A DNA stretch of 29,242 nt. It comes from Asparagopsis taxiformis. Its lineage: Eukaryota; Rhodophyta; Florideophyceae; Bonnemaisoniales; Bonnemaisoniaceae. Position 1 is the first letter of the stretch, and each line of letters opens with the position of its first letter. Where the stretch lies: positions 1-29,242 of the forward strand of contig JALQPE010001104.1 of assembly GCA_030407315.1 (NCBI GenBank). The letters are read 5' to 3'. Both the position numbers and the translations under genes were made by a program. The notes under the pieces were generated by a model that did no database searches, was not told the origin of the DNA, and saw only the letters and a list, made by a program, of their open reading frames with translations. Below, in pieces: positions 8,677 to 18,973 of the stretch.

Positions 8677-9730
8677 ATGGATGAATTATATATCAAGCGC
8701 TGTTTTGATTTGGCCAATCTGGGGCGGGGTCAAACCTCACCAAATCCAACTGTTGGAGCTGTAATTGTGCACCAAGGAAGAATTATCGGTGAAGGCTATC
8801 ACAAGCGTTATGGAGATGCTCATGCAGAAGTGAATGCCGTGAGTAGTGTCAAAAAGGAGGATCTACCTCTGCTCAAAACTTCCACTTTGTACTGTTCTTT
8901 GGAACCTTGTTCCATATATGGTAAAACACCACCCTGCACAGACCTGATCATTAAACACCAAATCCCGAAGGTAGTGCTGTCCTATATCGACCATACACCA
9001 GGCGTAGATGGACTGGGAGTTGATAAGCTTAGAAATGCAGGCGTGGAGGTAGTGCTCAATGTACTTTCAGAGCGCGGCAAATTACTTAGCGGTCCACGTA
9101 ATACTTTTGTTAAATTGAAGCGCCCATACGTCATTTTGAAGTACGCTGTAAGTCAAGATGGGTTTCTCGCCCCCTTAAATCAACAGCCTTTTTGGATGAC
9201 CATCCGTACTCCAAAAGACTTGTGCACAAGTGGAGAAATGAAATTGACGCTATTCTAGTGGGCACTAATACAGCTGAATGGGATCGACCTCAATTGACCA
9301 ATCGGCTATACTATGGCTCCTCTCCCACCCGATTAACGATAGATCAGCATCTAAGGTTATCTGATGATCTGCCCATATTTGACGGAAGAGCTCCAACCTA
9401 TATCTACACACAATCAGCTAGCAGTAAACCACAGCATCCAAATGTCCATTATATAGAACTCACAAAGTCAAAACACACCTTATTGCAGATACTAGATCAT
9501 CTATTCGAATTAAAAAAAGTCAACTTAATGGTAGAAGGTGGAGGCAATTTGCTCCAACAATTTATTGATCTGGATCTTTGGGATGAGATTCGCTTATTCC
9601 AAGCACCTGTTCATCTTCCCAAGGTGTCTTGGCACCTCAAACGCCAAAAGCTTTCCCTTCTAAAAAACTGCATATACTAGAAGATCAGTTACACCTAATC
9701 TATAGATCTAGAAGTTTTGCTTCTACTTAG
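8677..9730 (+). CDS. ribD: Bifunctional riboflavin biosynthesis deaminase/reductase RibD (frameshifted)
   Basis: Catalyses the second and third steps of riboflavin synthesis from GTP: deamination of the pyrimidine and reduction of the ribosyl side chain. About 350 residues. The N-terminal deaminase has the zinc ligands in GDAHAEVNAV and EPCSIYGKTPPCTD, preceded by SPNPTVGAVIV. The reductase half begins near RPYVILKYAVSQDGFLA and contains EIDAILVGTNTAEWDRPQLT and LMVEGGGNLLQQFI. One break lies near 9190. A second near 9622 (GG for GGG) moves the stop from 9680 to 9728-9730 and restores PKGVLAPQTPK. The start at 8677 opens with DELYIKRCFDLA, as usual for RibD. No other rib gene is adjacent, so it is probably transcribed alone. 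Confidence 0.9.
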
Positions 9731-9964
9731 ATCGGATATGTTAAACTGCTTCTGGCTGGCTTAAAATTTGTTAAACTTACTTTAAAACTCCGTGTCCAAA
9801 ACATAACAGTAGGAATATTTTTGTTTCTTACATATGGGTATGAATTCATAAATTTACAACTGTGATTTGTACCTATTAATGGTCTCAATCCGTCTAAAAC
9901 ATGCTAGGCAAGAGAAAGAAAGACGAGGAGGGTTGATGGCCATCTTTTACTAGAGAAAACAATT

Positions 9965-10558
9965 ATGTTAGAAATGAAAAAGGTTAGTATTTTACTATCA
10001 CTTTTGTTACTCATACTACTTCAGCAACCCCTCCAGGCGCAATTGCAACCAAGAACCCCGGTAACGCCGGTATCTCCGGTCTTGGATAGCATTCCTCAAA
10101 TTCAATGGGTGACTTTGGAAGAAGCCTTAGCTAAATCAGCTGAAAATCCGAAGAAGATAATGCTGGATTTCTACACAGAATGGTGTAGATGGTGTGAACG
10201 TATGGATAAAACTACCTTTCGTCATCCGGCGATCGTGGCCTTCATCAACGAAAATTTCTATCCTGTAAAGTTTGATGCTGAAAGAGAAGATGAAATTCTC
10301 TTTAAAGAAAAGAAATACACACAGAAAAGGGCGGGAAAAGGGCCTATCACGAATTGGCTATCGAGATGCTTCGCGGAAGAATGAGCTTCCCTTCTGTCGT
10401 TTTTTTAGATGAGTCTACTAATGTGATTCAATGCCTTGTCGGCTTTAAAACTCCCGATCAATTGATGCAATTGGTCAAGTATTTTGCCGAAGATCATTAT
10501 AAGGAAACCCCTTGGACTTCCTATTGTAGAAGGTTTCAAGCCAAAGGGTTTTTATTGA
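9965..10558 (+). CDS. Secreted thioredoxin-like (DUF255/thioredoxin_7-type) protein (frameshifted)
   Basis: About 197 residues. A signal peptide (KKVSILLSLLLLILLQQPL, ending QAQ) is followed by a proline-rich linker (PRTPVTPVSPV). The thioredoxin fold has the CxxC site in FYTEWCRWCERMDKTTF and, after one break near 10345, ELAIEMLRGRMSFPSVVFLDE with the cis-Pro. It is probably a periplasmic disulfide reductase or oxidase. The frame breaks again near 10525: one extra T gives SYVEGFKPKGFY and a stop at 10556-10558, just before a hairpin at 10574. The uncorrected frame reads through that hairpin to 10629 into low-complexity residues, which supports the shorter end. ATG at 9974 gives a more typical signal peptide than 9965. 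Confidence 0.78.
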
Positions 10559-10573
10559 TGAAGAATAGCTATA

Positions 10574-10601
10574 GGCAGGAGATTATCTCAAAAATCCTGC
10601 C
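10574..10601. terminator. Hairpin between convergent genes
   Basis: GGCAGGA (10574-10580) pairs exactly with TCCTGCC (10595-10601) across a 14-base loop. There is no T tract on either side. It lies between the thioredoxin-like gene and the HerA-like gene, which end toward each other. Confidence 0.55.
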
Positions 10602-10631
10602 CTTCCTTGATCCTTGTTTCTATCTTTAATT

Positions 10632-12193
10632 TTATCGGCGTCGGCGTCTCCGTGTCTGTTTCACACCCAAAACACCTAGCAAGCCACGCGTCAACTCTCT
10701 AGCAATTGTTCTTCCAATTTGTCTTGTTGTAGTACTATTCACAATGGTTTCCAAAGTACTCTTTTGTCTTCTACGTGAGCTCGAACCTCTAGCCTTTTCT
10801 TTCTGCTTCTTCAACTTGGCTTGCTCTTCCTCTTCTTGAAATGCCTCAATTTTTTCCTGCAAGATTTCGTACGCACTTTCTCGATCTATTTCCTCATTGT
10901 ACTTCCTCACGAGCCTTGAGGCATCAATCACCTCATTAATCTCACTCTTAGTCAGCACATCCATCCGAGATTGTGGTGCCCGCAGCATCGTGTGCACTAA
11001 AGGTGTTGGAATACCCTTATCATTTAGAACCGTAACCAGAGCCTCCCCGATTCCCAGTTCCGTCAAAAGTTGATCCACATCATAGTATTCTGTGATGGGA
11101 TAGTTTTGCGAAGCTAACTTTATCGCTTTTCTATCTTTAGCGGTAAAGGCTCTTAATGCATGCTGCACCTTTAAGCCCAATTGCCCAAGAACATCATCAG
11201 GAATATCAGCCGGGTTTTGGGTCACAAAAAAGAGCCCCACCCCTTTGGAACGAATCAATTTAACAATAGCTTCAATCTGGTCCATCAAGGCTCTAGAGGC
11301 TTCCTCAAAGACCAAATGTGCCTCATCGATGAAGATGACCAATTTGGGTTGTTCCAAATCTCCTTCTTCTGGGAAAGTGGCATATATTTCCGCCAACATC
11401 TGTAGCATGAAGGTGGAGAATAATTTTGGCTTATCCTGGATATCAGTCAAGCGGATCACCGAAACCATTCCCTTGCCATTCTCATCTATCCGACAAAGAT
11501 CTTCTACGTCGAAGGATCTCTCCCCAAAGAAAACATCGGCTCCTTGCTGTTCCAATTCTACCACCCGTCTCATAATTGCTCCTGTAGAAGCAGTCGAGAT
11601 CCGGCCATAATCCTTCTCTATTTCTTCCTTTCCTTCTCCCGTAATGTATTGAATGGTCTTTTTGAAATCCTTGAGATCAAGTAAGGGTAATTTTTGGTCA
11701 TCACAGTACTTAAACACTACCGCCACAATCCCGGATTGCGTTTCATTCAAATCTAGAATCTTGGAAAAGAGTACAGGTCCAAATTCAGACACCGTTGCGC
11801 GCAGTCTTACCCCCTTCTCATCGGAAAGCGTCAAAAACTCCACCGGACTACTGTCAGGTAAAAATGGAAACCCAATCTTTTCATGTCGCTCATCAATCTT
11901 GGGATGGCCATCACTAGGTACCGCTATTCCACTAAGGTCTCCCTTTATATCCATCAATAAAACAGGCACACTTTTCGAAGAAAGTTGCTCAGCTATAATC
12001 TGTAGCGTCTTGGTTTTCCCAGAACCCGTAGCACCAGCAATGAGTCCATGGCGATTCAATGTTTCTAATGGAAGCTTCACTAAGGTATCGGTCAATACCT
12101 CCCCATCTAGCATCGCACCTCCAAGAATGATATCAGCTCCTTCGAACAAATATCCATTAGTTATTTCCTTATAAATTGTTCTTTATTTGACAT
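10632..12193 (-). CDS. HerA-like ATPase / DUF853 family protein (one N-terminal frameshift)
   Basis: A P-loop ATPase of the HerA/FtsK group, about 520 residues. Walker A is GATGSGKTKT near residue 52, Walker B is LVIFIDEAHLV, and a sensor region reads SKGVGLFFVTQNPADIP. The N-terminal MLDGEVLTDTLVKLPLETLN and the KGDLSGIA strand fit the bacterial DUF853 proteins closely. The C-terminus is a coiled coil (EEEEQAKLKKQKEK) ending in a run of arginines, plausibly nucleic-acid binding. The frame is open from codon TTG at 12149. One A lost near 12170 separates it from MSNKEQF at 12193, the more likely start. The gene begins five bases after the nuclease stop, so the two are almost certainly co-transcribed. 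The cellular role of DUF853 is unsettled; DNA translocation is an inference. Confidence 0.88.
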
Positions 12194-12198
12194 GATGC

Positions 12199-13113
12199 TT
12201 ATCGTTTATTCCATTTTTCAATTCGATCATCAAATTTCTTCTTACTAAAAGGCCAGAGATCTATATTGAAGTCTGCTTCTATAGCATCCTCGGCTTCATC
12301 ACCCAAAAGGTCAGCGTAAAAATCAAGACCGCTAATTTCCTCTACTCGGTCCACCGATACGGCAAACTTAAATAGTGGGTCATAACTCACTTCATTAGGG
12401 ATCACAAAGCCAATTCCCTTTTGGCCAGGCTGTTCCAGGTCTAGTAAAACCTTAAAATAGGCCGCTGGAATTGCCACTTCATTGTCCCCGATGTAGCCCT
12501 TGGGTTCATAGGTTAGTATCGGGCCAGTAACAACATATAGTTTATTCATTTTTTTGGCCCACGATCGAGTCAACTCTTCCAACTCCCGCCATATTCCACC
12601 GTTGAAATTACGAGATTGTGGACTAATGTTGCTCATAAAAAAAGTCTCCCGCATGGCTTCCTCCGAAAACGCCATATCAGCAGCAGGAACTAAGTGACCT
12701 CGGTCATAGCCGGACCCTCTATAATCATTTGGGGTACTAGACTTCGACTTCACCTTAGAATCCGGTATAAAAACATCCTTGCGATCAACCCAAGGTTTAT
12801 TCAAATTATCCTTAGTGAGTGCATAGGCTACCCACTCTGCTTGTTCATCCTCCTCAGAATATGAAAGGGAATAATAGCGATGGTGAACAACCTGTCCTGT
12901 TGTAGATGTGGGTAAGTAATCTTCTGCTGGTTCATAACTGGTTTCCTCGATGGGGTCCGGATTATTGTCCGTGCCATCATCGGAAGAGCCACCCATGAAC
13001 TGATTGAATACAAAGAATAAGCCTCCAATCACTGCACTAAAGATCCCAACCTTCACAATGTTTCCCGAAGCACCTGAGTTGCTACGGTCATGATTCGTTC
13101 TAAATTTGGCCAT
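12199..13113 (-). CDS. Membrane-anchored DNA/RNA non-specific endonuclease (NUC family)
   Basis: An intact 304-residue protein. A single membrane anchor (VGIFSAVIGGLFFVFNQFMG, residues about 22-41) is followed by an acidic, Pro-rich linker and the nuclease domain. The catalytic motif GYDRGHLVPAADM (residues about 130-145) has the DRGH His; ISPQSRNFNGGIWRELE downstream carries the metal-ligand Asn. It ends with a charged tail (IDLWPFSKKKFDDRIEKW). Relatives of Serratia nuclease and EndoG cut DNA and RNA sugar-unspecifically and are usually exported. The N-in topology (basic MAKFRTNHDR start) would put the domain in the periplasm, suited to nucleic-acid scavenging. It lies five bases upstream of the HerA-like ATPase gene. 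Confidence 0.9.
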   Translation of the reverse strand: MAKFRTNHDRSNSGASGNIVKVGIFSAVIGGLFFVFNQFMGGSSDDGTDNNPDPIEETSYEPAEDYLPTSTTGQVVHHRYYSLSYSEEDEQAEWVAYALTKDNLNKPWVDRKDVFIPDSKVKSKSSTPNDYRGSGYDRGHLVPAADMAFSEEAMRETFFMSNISPQSRNFNGGIWRELEELTRSWAKKMNKLYVVTGPILTYEPKGYIGDNEVAIPAAYFKVLLDLEQPGQKGIGFVIPNEVSYDPLFKFAVSVDRVEEISGLDFYADLLGDEAEDAIEADFNIDLWPFSKKKFDDRIEKWNKR

Positions 13114-13336
13114 GTTTTTGTGTTATTCCCTCAGCATGCATTGAAGTTGATTAAAATGACAAAGCAACCGACTGGCGAAGAAGTAATATGACAAGAATAT
13201 CATCTGCCCAAAAGTAATAGTTCTTAGACAATTTTTTCCTGTAAAGTAAGCTAAATCCCAATAACTCTCCTGTTGATCTTCACACTGGTGAAGGCTGAGG
13301 CTTTGATTCTATGTTCAGGCCTGCTGAAGTCCATAA
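13114..13336. other. Intergenic region with short hairpin
   Basis: No gene is seen. It carries CTTCAC-actg-GTGAAG at 13278-13293, a short stem without a T tract that could end transcription of the upstream OmpA-family gene. It also should hold the promoter of the nuclease operon. Confidence 0.4.
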
Positions 13337-15375
13337 CTAATTTTGCTTTACTTCCACGATCTCCACCCTGCGTTCCCGAGCGGCATCTATACTATAAACC
13401 GAACGTTGAATGTCTGTTAGGTCGTCACTAATTGACTTATCAGCAGTTGTTTCGCCAAAGGACCGTTCGGAAATGAGCAGTTGTTTGTTGGCTAAATAGG
13501 GCTTCAACACGCCTTCTTGAAAGGTATTAAAATGATTAATTAGGCTGCTTACTCGCCGTTTACCTAACTGAAGATTATAGTCGCTCTTTGCCCGCGGGGA
13601 GGTATATCCTTTCACAAAGATCTCCACCTTACCTCCTTCTTTCAATCGCTGTAGCAGCAGATTTGAAAACTGGATCAAACGTTCCCCACCGAAAGCAACT
13701 TCTCTTTCAAAGAAGTCTTGCATGGCCGTTCTAGCTTGGTCTTCCTCCTTGGCAGGAAAGAGTTTCAAGTAATTAGTCACATATGTTTCCTCCGTTTCCA
13801 GATAGGGTTCAAAAGTGCTCAGATAATCCAGCTTGGTCTTACTCCGTCTGGTCCTAGGGTCAGGATGATCATTTTCAAAGAATAAGGCCAGTGGGAGAAA
13901 TTCAGCTAAGCTAGTAGGCACCGGAACTGGGTTTGTTCCAGGGTCTACAACGGGAGCTGGAATGGGTATGGGGTCCAATGCCAAATCTGGCTGTTCCACC
14001 GTATCTTGGGTTTCGACGGAATTCGGAGGAGGAGTTTCTTCAAATCGGTAAATATCATTGCAACAAGCCTTGCTCAATGGATCCAGGTAGCGTTGACCTG
14101 GGCGATTGGATGCAAAAAGCCCCGTTTTCCCCTCTTTATGTTGAAAGTAGTAAATATCATTATAGCTACTATTGATTGGGGCAGGAAGGGCTTCTCTTTT
14201 GCTAAGTGATGAAGACGGAAGTGCTTGCCAATAGATATCGTATCCTCCTAGCCCTACTGCATAATTCCCACTGAAATATACACGTTGCTCGCGGGAAGAG
14301 ACAAAGGGTGTTATCTCATCCTCCATAGTATTGCCTGAAAAAGCAATGGGATCTGAGAACTTATTCTCTCCTGCCTCTACCTTCGCCCACCAAATATCAT
14401 ATCCACCTTTTCCTTCTGCTCTATCACTAACAAAATAGAGTACTTCAGTCTGTAGTAAAGAGTCAAACCCAATGGCCGGCTGGGTATTCGTGGCTTTTTC
14501 ATCATTAATCTGCTTTGGCAGTCGATAGCCCTTTGCGACCCCATCGATTTCGTCGATCTTTTTTCCTGTAATAAAGCGTACAACGAATCCGCCCGTCGGC
14601 TTGATAGTTACACTGGGTATAATAGAGCCGTTGTCCGTCCAGGCTTATGGTGGCATGGGCAGTATGTAGAGTATCACTGTTTATATATCGGACCGGTCGG
14701 CCACGGCCATTTCCTTTGGCAAACAGCAATTTGGTGATCTTTCTTTTTGGTCGTGCTGCATCTAATTTATTTTCATAACGAAAGGAAGAATAGTACAAGG
14801 TATCACCTTGCATCCAAGGACCAAAATCTGAGTAAGGTGAGTTCAATCTTTTGGACAGAGCCGTCACCTGGTATTTAGGAGTCTCTTCTTCCATTTTCAA
14901 TGCTGTACGACTAGCCAATATATGTTGACTGACCTCTGCCTCCTTGTCTTCGTTCGCCTCCTTTTGATACTCCTCTAGCACCGCAATAGCTTCCTGTATT
15001 CTCCCATACCTTTATGTACTAAGCCAAGTTGGTATTTTGTATCCTTATAGGTATTTGTTTTATCTAAACGGAGTACTTTCTTATAGCCCTTCTCTGCTTC
15101 TTCATAGGCATAAAACAACTGAGCGGCCCGAGCGTACTTATACCGGCATCCAAATCTTTGGGTTTACGTTCCAGGGCACCACGACAATAATGTAAAACCG
15201 AGTAATAGTCTTGTCGCTCAAAAGCCTTATCGGCTGCTTTGAGATAGGCCTGAAAGGATTGACTGAAGCCAAAGGTTCCACAGCTTAGGAATAGGCAGAA
15301 CAAGGAAATTCGCCTACTTAATCTGGTATTAAGTTGAAGGCCCAAAAAACTATGATCTGCATACTTACTTTGCAT
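13337..15375 (-). CDS. TPR / beta-propeller (PD40) / OmpA-like outer membrane protein, PorE-like (frameshifted)
   Basis: About 680 residues. It has a signal peptide ending in GFSQ, then TPR-like helices (ADKAFERQDYYSVLHYCRGAL; YAYEEAEKGYKKVLRLD). Propeller blades of the PD40 type follow (SPYSDFGPWMQGDTLYYSS; ISLDGQRLYYTQCNY; REQRVYFSGNYAVGLGGYD; KTGLFASNRPG). A Pro-rich linker (PIPIPAPVVDPGTNPVPVP) leads to a C-terminal OmpA-like peptidoglycan-binding region (FVKGYTSPRAKSDYNLQLGK; AARERRVEIVEV). This domain order is that of PorE, a type IX secretion component. The gene follows the PorP/SprF-like gene by about 40 bases in the same direction, which supports that reading. Breaks lie near 15135, 15000, 14500 and 14340. 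The exact role (T9SS or gliding accessory) is inferred. Confidence 0.82.
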
Positions 15376-15416
15376 TTTCCTCTGAAATTATCTAGCGCTT
15401 TATGTTCTAATGAAAG

Positions 15417-16432
15417 TTAGAAGATTGGACAAGACTTAAACTCATCTGGTGGTTTAACCCGCGTGATAATGTGCCTAAGGCTGATTTCTGGGCCACCGCG
15501 TCCATTCGTAGCTACCTGAAAAGGAGAAGTATTGATATCATAACTAATCACCAATCGCCAATTGCGATAGTAGGCGCCCATTTCTAGCAGAAAGGCATCC
15601 CAAACCGATATCCTCCTCCTAGTCGTACTGCTAGTTCTTGTCCCACTTGTTTGTCCAAATGCAGTTTTGCAAATGCACTCGCTACAATTTCCTGATAGGG
15701 TCCTTGATTCAGCCATTGAGCCTGCACACCAACATCCCAATCATCGTTCACTTGCAACAAACCTAGGCCGTGGGCACCGACCCTCATGGGTAAGCGAACT
15801 TCAGTCTGATTGAAAAAGGACAGATTGGGACGGTTGAGGTTTCCACCTGCTAAACCCAAGTAGGCGCTTGACCGGGAATCTAAACTTTGGAAGTATAGAT
15901 TGACACCTGTTCCAATATTGAAGAAAGCAGCCGCAGTTTGATCAAACCCTTCACCCGTGCTTAGGTCAGGATCGAAAATATCACCATTGAATTGATCACC
16001 AAAGAATAGTTTATCCGGTTCAAAGGCCCGCTGCCCGCCTGTCATGGACATTCCACCACTTAGATACCACTCATCTGCTACTTGTTGGATATAGGACAAA
16101 GATCCCTGTAGCATGGTCCAACTGAGATTTCCATCTCCTGCCTCATCCCGAACAAAGGAAAGTCCCCAAGCTAAAAGACCATTCTGCAGTCCAGGCATGT
16201 ACAATTTTTCATCGTAGGAGCCGACCAAAGTCATATAGGGAACAGGTACATCTGCCCATTGATTTCGGTACACTGCTGAAAAGCGTTGATCGCCGGAGAA
16301 CACCCCAGTGTTGGCGGGATTTAGGTATAGGGGATTATGGTAAAACTGTGAAAAGTGTATATCTTGAGCGCCGGAGGAGAACACGCTCAGAAGAAACAAT
16401 AATAGGATTGATGGCTTTAGGTGTTTAGCCAA
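15417..16432 (-). CDS. PorP/SprF family type IX secretion outer membrane protein (one frameshift)
   Basis: About 338 residues. A signal peptide (SILLLFLLSVFSSGAQ) is followed by the family signature DIHFSQFYHNPLYLNPANTG and many alternating amphipathic strands, as in an outer membrane beta barrel. One break near 15595 separates the last 60 residues; joining the frames gives RFGMP..DAFLLEMGAYYRNWRLVISYDINTS, and the C-terminus ends in Phe, usual for barrels. Proteins of this family work with PorE/SprE-like partners in T9SS secretion or gliding, but many paralogs per genome exist, so it may serve a specific adhesin instead. It is the first gene of a two-gene unit with the OmpA-family protein. 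Confidence 0.9.
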
Positions 16433-16552
16433 TAGTGTTACATTTTGACTTTGGAAAGATAGAAAAAATTATCATTAATAAACTATCCTTCTCTTACAAT
16501 TTTGCATTACAGTCCAAAAAATGTAAGAGGAACAAAATATATCTGCGGAATC

Positions 16553-17154
16553 ATGTTGAGAATTGGTATTACTGGCGGCATCGGAAGCGGTAAAACGACA
16601 GTCTGCAAATTTTTGAAACACTGCAGATTCCCATCTATTATGCGGATGACCGTGCCAAATGGCTGATGGTCAACTCCCCTACCCTACAAAATGGCATTCT
16701 TCAACTTTTTGGAGAAAAAGCCTACACCTCGGAAGGCGCGCTAAATAGAGCTCACATTGGAAGTATTGCCTTTCCAATCCTGCCAAATTACAGAAACTAA
16801 ATGCCTTGGTTCACCCAGCCGTGTTTGTTGATGGTGAAAATTGGCAGCAGGAACAACTGGCTCTAGGCGCCCCCTATACTTTAAAGGAAGCGGCACTAAT
16901 CTATGAACCGGCTCCTACAAAACACTGGATAAGGTGATTGTGGTTACAGCCCCTGAGGATTTGCGAATAGAAAGGGTGGTAAAACGGGATGGCCTGACAA
17001 CTAATGAGGTGAGAGATCGGATCGCCCGGCAATTACCCGAAGCAGAAAAAGTGGAAAAAGCAGATTTGTGATTCAAAACGATGGAACACAGTCCTTAATC
17101 AAACAAGTCTTATCTATTCACCAAGAACTCCTAGCGCTACTGGAAGCTAATTAA
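16553..17154 (+). CDS. coaE: Dephospho-CoA kinase (frameshifted)
   Basis: Last enzyme of coenzyme A synthesis, phosphorylating the 3'-OH of dephospho-CoA. About 201 residues. Walker A is GITGGIGSGKTTV at the N-terminus; QIPIYYADDRAKWLM contains the conserved DxxAK. The lid and C-terminal parts follow (KLQKLNALVHPAVF; VIVVTAPEDLRIERVVKRD). Four one-base losses near 16608, 16772, 16913 and 17072 (GG to G, TTTT to TTT, AAA to AA, TTTT to TTT) break the frame; repaired, every family motif is in register. The Walker A motif is intact, so nothing suggests a dead gene. It is divergent from the PorP/SprF-like gene and ends at a strong terminator. Confidence 0.9.
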
Positions 17155-17187
17155 AAAGGCGCGCTGGATAAGCCAGTGCGCCTTTTT
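17153..17187 (+). terminator. Bidirectional intrinsic terminator (coaE / subtilase)
   Basis: AAAAAGGCGCgCTGG (17153-17167) pairs with CCAGtGCGCCTTTTT (17173-17187) around a five-base loop, with one G-T pair. A-run before and T-run after make it usable on both strands. It starts within the coaE stop codon and lies 27 bases beyond the convergent subtilase. Confidence 0.92.
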
Positions 17188-17213
17188 AATTGAAGCTTGC
17201 AGATTATATCAAA

Positions 17214-18765
17214 CTATCTATTTTCTACCAAAGCCTTGACGGCAGCATAAGGGTAAATGAATTTGCCCGTCTCTGTATTTGCCTTGGTGGATTTCCCTGT
17301 TTTAGTAAGAATCTGATAGGCCTCTTTCGTTGTCAAGTTAGGCTTTAGACTTTTCATAACGCCCACTAAACCGGCCGCATAGGGGGTGGCCATAGAAGTA
17401 CCACTATGTATAGCATACTTGTTGGAGGGTTTGGTGGAATAAATATCCACTCCAGGAGCTGCGATTCCCATCTTAATATCTTGTACATAATTAGAGAACA
17501 CAGCGCGATTTAAATGGCATCTACCGCACTAACCCCGATCACACCTTTCGCATTGACTGGCGCATAGTCCTTGGCATTGCGATTAGAATTACCAGCTGCT
17601 GCCAAGACAATTGCACCTTTATCTACTGCATATTTGACAGCTTTGGTATAGGCCTTTTGTCTGGAAGTAGTAGACATTCCACCTAAAGACATTGAAATTA
17701 CATCAGCTCCTTTATCTGCTGCTTCAATGATTCCCTTTATAATGGTTTGCTGCGTTCCCATCCCAGAGCTGCTAAGCACTTTAATACTAGCTACTTGCGT
17801 AAAACGGTTGTCTCGAGAATAAGAGGCCACACCTATACCGTTATTTGAAACGGCTGCTGCAATACCAGCACAATGCGTACCATGACCGCGAGGGTCATCA
17901 TCATACTTGCCCCGGAAAGACTTATAGTTCCAGCCAAATCTTCATGCTTGGCATCAACACCTGTGTCCAGAATGGCAATCAAGGCTTTCTTCTTGGGCCT
18001 AATATTTTTTGTTTCGATGTAGTTGTAAAGCTTATCCATTTCCATTGCCTCAAAGCTCCATAGCTTTTCTACATCAGGATCATTTATACCAAATTTCTTA
18101 TTAATTCGGCTCACCTTATTGGCACTAATCGGATCATCGAATGTTACCATTTCGTTTTCTTCTATCCAATCTACAATACCTGTACGGGTTAAGGCTTGCT
18201 TAATCTCCTTCAGATTCGTCACCTGTTTCTGAGGTACATCTAAGACGAAGTAATCATCGAGTTCCGTTATTTCATCATCCATTGGATTGAAAGCAGGCTG
18301 AGCAACGATACCATAACGATGTAGTACATCACTAAAGCATCTAATTTCGCACCTTCTGCCACCTCAACCAATAATTCCGCATTAGCGTCCCAAATCGACA
18401 TCGACAGCCTCCGCCGTCTCCGTAGCGTCAACACTAAAAGATGGAACTAGGATGTTTTTGTAATATATGCCAAGGGCAAACACTCCTATTATTGAAGCAA
18501 TGATGAAAAGGATTCTATTCTTAACCAGTAAATTGGCACCCAGGCCGATACCCGCCAAAACCAGGAAGTCGCGGAAAGCTCCAGAGAACTTGACATCCAT
18601 GGCAGCTGGAGACATAAAAGCACCTACCGCATATGCACCCAAGCCAACCCATAGTAGGTTGCGCATGATGCTTCCTGACTTTCCGGAGGATTGTTGCATG
18701 AACCACAAGGGTAAGGCTATTGCTGCGAGCGCGAATCCCAGAAAAATAATTCCAGTCGAGATCAT
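17214..18765 (-). CDS. S8 subtilisin-like peptidase with N-terminal multi-pass membrane module (frameshifted)
   Basis: About 517 residues when joined. Residues 1-110 form about four hydrophobic segments (IIFLGFALAAIALPLWFM; NLLWVGLGAYAVGAFM; FLVLAGIGLGANLL; ILFIIASIIGVFALGIYY). A propeptide-like region follows (RYGIVAQPAFNP; NLKEIKQALTRTGIVDWI), then the catalytic domain. The triad is Asp in AILDTGVDAKHEDL, His in DPRGHGTHCAGIAAA and Ser in SGTSMATPYAAG; the oxyanion Asn is in AAAGNSNRN. Breaks lie near 18383, 18325, 17930, 17830 and 17505. The membrane module and the protease are joined across two of these breaks. The sequence between them reads as protein (ANAELLVEVAEGAKLDA), which supports one gene, but two overlapping genes cannot be excluded. 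Topology places the protease on the side opposite or equal to the N-terminus depending on segment count. Confidence 0.8.
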
Positions 18766-18853
18766 AAATTCACTTGTTTTATGTAAAAAACATTCCTTCT
18801 TTTGCAGTAAACTAAGGATATTCTATAATTATTGCAACAATATCCGACCGAAC

Positions 18854-18886
18854 TTGGATTAAAATCGGCGAGAAAAGGTATTTTTG
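18854..18886 (+). promoter_or_regulatory. Promoter of the aldolase gene (TTG / TAnnTTTG)
   Basis: TTG at 18854-18856, a 22-base spacer, then TATTTTTG at 18879-18886, matching the Bacteroidota promoter consensus. It is followed by CGCCG, shared with the pdhB element. The aldolase ATG lies 87 bases downstream. Confidence 0.55.
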
Positions 18887-18973
18887 CGCCGCACTTAACC
18901 AACTTTAACATTTCGAAGATTTATACAAGCCTTAGCCAATCTTTTTTGATTAAACTATAAACTGTAATCATCT

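Noticed and set aside
11245..12174. Long plus-strand open frames opposite the HerA-like gene
   Set aside because: They mirror an intact, motif-bearing gene and are low-complexity Ser/Pro-rich translations.
10632..13113. A HerA-based antiphage defence system
   Set aside because: The DUF853 type is widespread as a housekeeping protein and the nuclease has an export-like anchor; no Sir2, NurA or other defence partner is adjacent.
16433..16552. Promoter elements for the divergent PorP/coaE pair
   Set aside because: Matches such as TATCTTTC and TACAATTTTG deviate from the consensus or spacing, so I did not list them.
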